Shown: piece by piece, positions 58,929-64,000 of the stretch
Layout: each line of letters begins with the position of its first letter
Position numbering within the stretch: position 1 is the stretch's first letter
Source: Spirometra erinaceieuropaei
Taxonomy: Eukaryota > Platyhelminthes > Cestoda > Diphyllobothriidea > Diphyllobothriidae
Direction of reading: 5' to 3'
NCBI GenBank assembly: GCA_902702965.1
Contig: CACRXP010000155.1
Location: 1,022,589-1,086,588 of the forward strand
Length of the DNA stretch: 64,000 nt
Translations under genes and position numbers: made by a program
The notes under the pieces: generated by a model
Told to the model about the DNA's origin: nothing
The model's input: only the letters and a program-made list of their open reading frames with translations
Database searches by the model: none

Positions 58929-59399
58929 ATAAGCACATAAATCCAACAAATCCAACAACCCGATTCTAGTAAAGATTATTTTTGTCGCGAGTTCAATCAA
59001 AAAACCATCACGCACCATTCGCTCAGATGCGAGTCCACACTGTTAGTTGCTGTCGTAGTTAAATGCATGATTATAAATTCCAGTAGCCGTTCCACGAGTA
59101 CTGGCGAATGAAGTGCAATAGGGTAAAGTGGTTTTCCGACATTATTTCACGTTCAGGCTGTCCCAACGGTTAGATGAAATATATTAGAGATAGCTTGAGA
59201 GATTAAGGACACAGTGAAGATGCAAAAAGCAGTGGATAATGCTCAAAACCCAGACGCATCGTCGGAAGCTGAGTCGGCAGCCAAAGCCGGGCTTCCAGGA
59301 GTTGTTGAACACGTGTTGTTAATAACAGTGATCGTTGGTCTTAACCTGGCAAGCAAAGGACAGAACTTGGTGGTTTTAGCGGATAGGACTGTTCCATCA

Positions 59400-59760
59400 T
59401 CGCCGACGTTGTGGTAGTCCTGACAGCTAACCCCGCCAACCCATTGGTGGAAATGAGATTGTCAGCGTTCGATGCAAGGAAGGTAATATTCAGCGGAATC
59501 ACTACCAGTAAAGTGCTCCATGAGGACCATGCCATAGGTACCAAAATTCGTGTCGGGGAGGTCAACGTGCAAACCCTTTTTGGTGCATTGTTCCGAATCT
59601 CATGCAGGGAGGGCTGAAGTATACTCGACCATGGTTGAACTGTCGAAAGGGAAGGTCCGAACTCGCCACAGCAAACATAACCGTCCAAGCAACGCGAGAA
59701 CGGCGAGTTAGGTGGTTTGGGCACATCCTACCCCCCCCCCGCCCCTAAAAAAAGTGATCG
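59400..59760 (+). pseudogene. LINE-like remnant
   Basis: A frame with AIGTKIRVGEVNVQTL near 59535-59580 resembles the start of LINE endonuclease domains. ENGELGGLGTSY in one frame, or RRVRWFGHIL in another, at 59695-59730 resembles the RLRWFGH motif near LINE C-termini (also seen at 44998). The pieces are in different frames and much is missing. Confidence 0.4.
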
Positions 59761-60008
59761 ATCTCACCGTCGCCTCTCCGAAAGTCCCGTCCGATAGTAT
59801 TGGCCGGGACAGAGTCCGGAGTCTGAGGGCTTAACTGAATATGGCTTCGGAACTTGTAATTGGACACAGATCAAAGTGCGTGAATGGAGTTTTGGCAGAG
59901 TTATCAGTCTTCCCCGAGGTCACTTACACATAAAAGTACTGTGATTTTTAAAAAAAAGTCAGGTCGGGAGTACAGAATGCGGGGCAACGAACTCGACCAC
60001 CAGCTTAC

Positions 60009-60281
60009 CAATCGTTTGAGGTTTTCGAACAGTCCAAAGGAGACAATCGATTTTAGTTTTTCCGGGTCATTGCGATAGGCCTCGATGAGACGAGCAAAAC
60101 AAAGGCAGACACGTTCGACGCAGCGCGGCTCCGAATCCTGAAGGCGCTCACAGAGGCTGGGTAGACAGTTTAGAACCACCTCAAAGTCCTCCTTGCGCAG
60201 ATCGGCGAAGCAGTTGGCAATCATTGAGAGAATGGTTCGGTGTTGGGCAACTGTCACAAAGTCGTAGTAGCCAAGAACAGC
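60009..60281 (-). CDS. TRIP12: TRIP12-like exon: armadillo repeats
   Basis: 91 codons, phase 0 at both ends. The acceptor ends ctcccatctgtacag and the donor is gtaagc. It encodes AVLGYYDFVTVAQHRTILSM, then IANCFADLRKEDFEVVLNCL, then CVERVCLCFARLIEAYRN, ending LFENLKRL. Human: [56 protein letters not shown]. This is the most 5' exon I can identify; earlier exons (N-terminal half of the armadillo domain) should lie to the right. Confidence 0.95.
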
Positions 60282-60849
60282 CTGTACAGATGGGAGAGAG
60301 ACAAGATAGCTGACTTTGACAGCTTGTTGTGGTGCGTGGATACAGGTTAGGTGTTGAGTCTATCTTCAAAACCAGTTATTTTACCAACCGCTAGGGGATT
60401 CTGGACAAATGCAGGATGCGCACTACTTTTAGGAGTTTGAAAATGAAGGGTTACCTCATTTGCACATACGCTCTCTGATTTTGGCGTCTTTACCCGAGGG
60501 GCGTGATTTTAACGGTGGCAAAATTGTCTAGAGGCCACAAGATGGACTTTATATTAAGAAGCCGCACCACTCTAAGGCCCAAGCATCTATCTCTGGCCAA
60601 CCTGATGAGTTATATTAGTAGTTAAAGACGCCTGTTTTATAAATTTGTTTGGGGAGGCTTTCCAAAGGCGGAAATGCCTAAAGGTAATAAGACTAAAACT
60701 TGTGCAAAACTCTGATCTGAAGCTTCCTGACCAGCTACAACATCCATACTAAAATCACCGGTTGCTTCTTTTATCTGTTGCTGTATTTGCAATCAAACGG
60801 GCCACGAGTATATGCGGTAGACCAACACGGTAAAAGCGCGGTCCGGTAG

Positions 60850-61110
60850 GCGTTATTGGGAATAGGCAGAATGTTATTACCGACTAAGACAAGGGAGACT
60901 GGAATGGCCATTTCTGGCTTACTAGCCGTCGTCAGCCAGTCATACCCAGCCCCGAGGTGTGGAACACCTGGGGCTCGAACTCGCGACCTGTTGGTTAAAA
61001 CTCCACCGCCTTTAACCACTAATCCACGGGCTCGTTGTCCTGTCGGTTTCGGTCGGTAATATACAATGGTGGAGGGTCGCTCACCGATCGTTCTTAAAGA
61101 ACTCACTCGT
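60850..61110 (-). mobile_element. tRNA-Arg-derived SINE, inverted
   Basis: Reading the minus strand: head gcgaccctccaccattgtat, tRNA-like part gtggattagtggttaaaggcgg...gttttaaccaacaggtcgcgagttcgagcccc, then the body gggtatgactggctgacgacggctagtaagccagaaatggcc. The anticodon loop is mutated compared with the copies at 6421 and 37341. Confidence 0.8.
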
Positions 61111-61134
61111 TCCGTTGTGTCAACAGTGGTGGCG

Positions 61135-61465
61135 CACACAGGTGCAGGCACACGCCGTGCTGGTTGGGATTCGAGCCAACTCCTTTTTCTATGTGCGAGA
61201 TTCTGATCAGTGTACGGTGTGGACCGGGAGGTGTGGTGGTACGCCTAGGCGCGGGTTTAAGCCAGGCCAGCCACCTGCGCCCTCTCCCATCTCCGGTCTT
61301 CTCGACTCTACCTTAACCCTGGGCCCAAGTGGGGGAGGAGAGTGGGGTAGATGGTGCGAAAATCTACTATCACTAAAAATTAATTCACGCACAAGTCATC
61401 GTCCCTGCTCCCACCCCGCAGTGAAGCACACGGTGGACATTATCGGTCACGACGATCGAGTTGTC
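61135..61465 (-). repeat. R1 family fragment, inverted
   Basis: gtgtggaccgggaggtgtggtggtacgcctaggcgcgg, ctccggtcttctcgactctacc, ggtagatggtgcgaaaatctactatcac and cacacggtggacattatcg are R1 landmarks in reverse order. Confidence 0.7.
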
Positions 61466-61542
61466 GGTGGTGGTGGTGGTGGTGGTGGTGGTGGTGGTGG
61501 TGGTGGTGGTGGTGGTGGTGGTGGTGGTGGTGGTGGTGGTGG
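61466..61542. repeat. (GGT)n microsatellite
   Basis: About 25 uninterrupted GGT units at the end of the R1 fragment. Confidence 0.97.
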
Positions 61543-62649
61543 CCTTATCTAGGGCACTATCGTTTCAAAAGTCCTCGCCTTTAGGACTACACACACGGTA
61601 TGAGGATCCCTCTGAATGATCAGCACTCTCAGCTCAAACCCACAAGAGATGTTCTAGGACCAGATATCCATTCTACGTCTATGAATTGTTCATTCCAAGT
61701 CGACAGTGAAGTTTATCTGTTTTTTTCGAGGTTTTAAATCCTCGAAAATGCATTTAAAAAAGTGAATGAAGTGTAATTAAGTGACGCAGCACCTAACCGT
61801 GGAGAACGTTATACCGGGACATGTGTCCCAATACATAAATAGAAGTCACGCCATTTGATGATTGATGTTAATTCCTGGGTGTGGCTTGCGTGAATGTCCC
61901 GTGGGAAAAAGCGGTTTCAGTAGACCTGATACCGTTTAAAATCGGCAGGGATGGCAATAGTTGGTCCACTGGTATGCCTACTGAAGGCCGCAAACGAAAA
62001 TGTGGATATGAGATCAAAAAATTCGCACAGATCGACGCGAGTCAGGAAGGGAGATGTGGTAACGAAGTCCGCGGCACTACATTGTAAATTGTACAGTGGC
62101 AAGCTGATTCGTCCAGACGACAAACCACTGTCCCGGTGGGGGCACAACAGTCACTTGAATGCAAGTCTTGCGCAGCTCCCGGGTCAAGTCATTTCTCAAA
62201 CCTACAGTTTGAAATGGCCAAGGTAGTGTCAAGGTTGGTGGAAATGATCGTGGATGAAGAGGAGGGCATCGAGTCTACGCGTACCACGCACTTTCCGGCC
62301 TCGAAATTCGCAAGAGGGGGGGGGGGGCTCGGATCATTCGATGAAGAGTTTCTGTAAGGGTTACACTCAGAAATAGGACTGACGTCTGACGTTTCGCTAT
62401 GTATGGCTTGCGGACCATGGAATTAGTTTACTCCTCTCTCATTCTTCCTTGCTAGTGGCGAGTCAGAGCCAAGTCAACTGGAGATGAGAAGTGGCGTAGT
62501 GTCCGATGCGGGGTGAAGCATTCGTCTGATGTGTGCCACACATGCACGGATCAAACGCTTAATGAGCGGGCGTGACAAGGGCGGGCAGCAAGGGCACAAA
62601 TAGGCTACTTCGTCTGATATCAAACCGTCTCCATCTAGCCCCAGCAAAA

Positions 62650-62900
62650 AAGGGTCAGATGTGGTTATGTAGCCCCACCTGAAATAAGCAAACTCCCGGC
62701 CAACTGTAATAGCGGTTTTTCACAGGTGGGGTCGGGAAACGCACAGGCGACGAGGTCAAGTAGTCGAGTGCAAAAAAACAGCTACAGGGGATGCGCGGTT
62801 GTACTTTAAACGGTTAGGAAATAGTTGTCCTAACCCTAACCCCAACCCCAACAGTATTGTGCCCATCACGTGGAGCTATAAAACCACATCTTACCCAGAA
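62650..62900 (+). repeat. Dispersed repeat with telomere-like tract, copy 3
   Basis: cagatgtggttatgtagccccacctg...cggccaactgtaatag...cgcacaggcgacgaggtcaagtag...gatgcgcggttgtactttaaacggtt...cctaaccctaaccccaaccccaacagtattgtgcccatca, parallel to 26330-26600. Confidence 0.75.
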
Positions 62901-63673
62901 AAGACTATGTTTTCCAGTACCTAGTGAAATAAGCATTTGAGGCGGATAAGACCACAAGAGTTATATCCCTCAAATATTTTCATCTAAAATGGAGTACAGT
63001 TCTGTTTCCTGATACAAACTTGGACAGTCACCCGTGAATATGAGGAGGCTGAAGAAGACTTGTACAGCATCCATCCACCTTGACAGTCTCAGGCTCGGAT
63101 CATACATGCAGCAGTGCAGCCACATGGAGAAGGAGCCGAGAAGCACACTTCCCACTTGCGTGCGAGGTGTTAATTGCGTTGTGTGGTGATGAATGATGTT
63201 GATGTGCCTCGCAGGTGTGGGTGAGGAAAGGTGTGATGGTGTGCTATAGCTGGTGGGGGGGGGGGGTGGTCTACCGCATTCACATAGCGTTGCAATGATA
63301 AACCAAATAGAGGACGACTTTAGGTGGCATGGGAGCAGAGATACAATACATTACAGGCTCGTGCCCTACAAATCGGACATCACGCACACTCGACAGGCGT
63401 AGCCACAAAGATTGTCATCAGGACCAAGTAAACACCATAAGGACACGGTTTTTTTGTGGCGAGTGATTTTTGAAGCCATGAAGCGTTGTAATAGATAGAA
63501 TGCGTGAACTGAGCTTAATTATGGTATGCAAAACGTAAGAAGGTTGGTCTCATTCAATAGGCGCGAAGTCAGGTGACGTTACCGAAGATGCACTAATGGT
63601 TCTTTATTTCAGTTAAACCATGCTCGACCTGTAAGTTTACATCTACAACAGAATCCCGACAGTACTAAAGGTA

Positions 63674-64000
63674 CAGTGAGTGACCGATCTCATTAAATGT
63701 TGGCTGAAATTCTGAAATGCGCTTTCGATTAGGAAGGATTAATTGATCGCGGTTGTGATACTGTTTATCATGAGGCATACTCTTATAACACCTTGGCCTC
63801 GGCAGGATGTCGGGTTTTAAATGCACTTCCTATCCATCTCCTGTAGAACGCGTGCTCGGTAAAAAATGACTACTTAAGAAGCATGCATTTTCCCATCGAT
63901 TTTCGATGGTCTTGGAAATTCAAATATATTTTATAGAAGCCACAAACAAAAATATGCCTTCTTTTAGTCAATCAATAGAGAATCACGTCTTCTTTATATT
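63674..64000. mobile_element. Palindromic MITE, left arm, cut by the window end
   Basis: TA at 63672-63673. The end is CAGTGAGTGACCGATCTCAT, then taaatgttggctgaaattctgaaatgcg. It closely follows the copy at 46953 to the last base of the window. Confidence 0.8.

Larger units (their letters stand above)
51672..60008 (-). other. Large intron with the Tc1 element and repeat cassettes
   Basis: Telomere-like cassette (51725-52302), duplicated modules (to 52620), two small MITEs (53134-53526, 54322-54741), R3 fragment and Tc1 element (56060-58250), N gap (58469-58928), LINE-like scrap (59400-59760). 54900-56050 shows nothing recognised. Confidence 0.75.
74..60281 (-). other. TRIP12: TRIP12-like HECT E3 ubiquitin ligase gene, overall span (partial)
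   Basis: Minus-strand gene whose exons, read from high to low coordinates, follow the order of the human TRIP12 protein: armadillo-like helices, middle domain, linker, then HECT domain. TRIP12 ligases take ubiquitin from an E2 onto a HECT cysteine and pass it to substrates; the human protein is nuclear (family knowledge). Exons placed: 60009-60281, 51268-51671, 51110-51188, 47851-48155, 43336-43720, 37725-37884, 35170-35366, 27276-27771, 27019-27186, 17728-18243, 15700-16518, 13404-13943, 11008-11622, 7896-8093, 7100-7798, 5324-5737, 74-488, plus a doubtful one at 50420-50802. Of these, 37725-37884 and 35170-35366 rest on splice signals only. The 5' exons and the last exon are not in the window. 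Introns range from about 80 bp to 8.8 kb and are full of repeats. Confidence 0.9.
60282..64000 (-). other. Upstream intron with repeats
   Basis: Holds an inverted SINE (60850-61110), inverted R1 fragment (61135-61465), GGT microsatellite (61466-61542), telomere-like repeat (62650-62900) and the start of a palindromic MITE (63674 to the window end). No further TRIP12 exon was identified. Confidence 0.7.

Noticed and set aside
58410..59018. Long open frames across the N run
   Set aside because: They consist of unspecified bases and are pure artefacts of the gap.
61115..61552. 145-codon frame ending in poly-Gly
   Set aside because: Made of an inverted R1 fragment plus the GGT microsatellite.
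62970..63155. Possible upstream TRIP12 exon with WMDAVQVFFSLL, faintly like the human VDAIPVFLEKL
   Set aside because: No convincing acceptor, a purine-rich upstream tract and only a few matching residues.
1..64000. CRISPR array, operons or other prokaryotic features
   Set aside because: No regularly spaced short repeats. The split gene, SINEs and Tc1 element mark this as eukaryotic.

Overview
The window reads as animal (metazoan) genomic DNA. It holds split exons with GT/AG introns, abundant non-LTR and DNA-transposon debris, tRNA-derived SINEs and degenerate TTAGGG-like tracts. The gene structure and repeat style suggest a parasitic flatworm, perhaps a large-genome tapeworm; that taxonomic guess is inference. 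Nothing prokaryotic is present.

One host gene dominates. It lies on the minus strand from about 60.28 kb to 0.07 kb and runs off the left end, and probably off the right end as well. Its exons match TRIP12-type HECT E3 ubiquitin ligases in the order expected: armadillo-like segments (60.3, 51.7-51.1, 48.2-47.9, 43.7 kb), the middle region (27.8-27.0 kb), low-complexity linkers (18.2-13.4 kb), then the N-lobe and most of the C-lobe of the HECT domain (11.6-0.07 kb). I place 15 exons with splice sites and matching phases and add 3 candidates. The last exon, which should carry the catalytic cysteine, is outside the window. No WWE domain was found where the family has it.

The introns are packed with mobile DNA. 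(1) An apparently intact Tc1-like transposon (56274-58190) has 26-bp perfect terminal inverted repeats, TA duplications and a transposase gene split by a 43-nt intron. (2) A family of almost wholly palindromic elements of about 940-970 bp, with ends like the Tc1 element, occurs as at least five full-length copies plus halves and ends. One copy sits at the exact centre of a 2.4-kb inverted repeat (20.39-22.79 kb). (3) A SINE-like family of about 455 bp has two copies flanked by different 13-bp target duplications. (4) A tRNA-Arg(UCU)-derived SINE is present. (5) A LINE reverse-transcriptase relic lies at 44.1-45.25 kb. (6) Telomere-like repeat blocks occur, two of them bracketed by inverted 18-20 bp ends. 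(7) There is a second small MITE family, a foldback/direct-repeat family and several microsatellites.

Three runs of N (19504-19565, 38221-38275, 58469-58928) are assembly gaps. Apart from the TRIP12-like exons, the transposase and the LINE relic, no open frame was recognised as a real gene.
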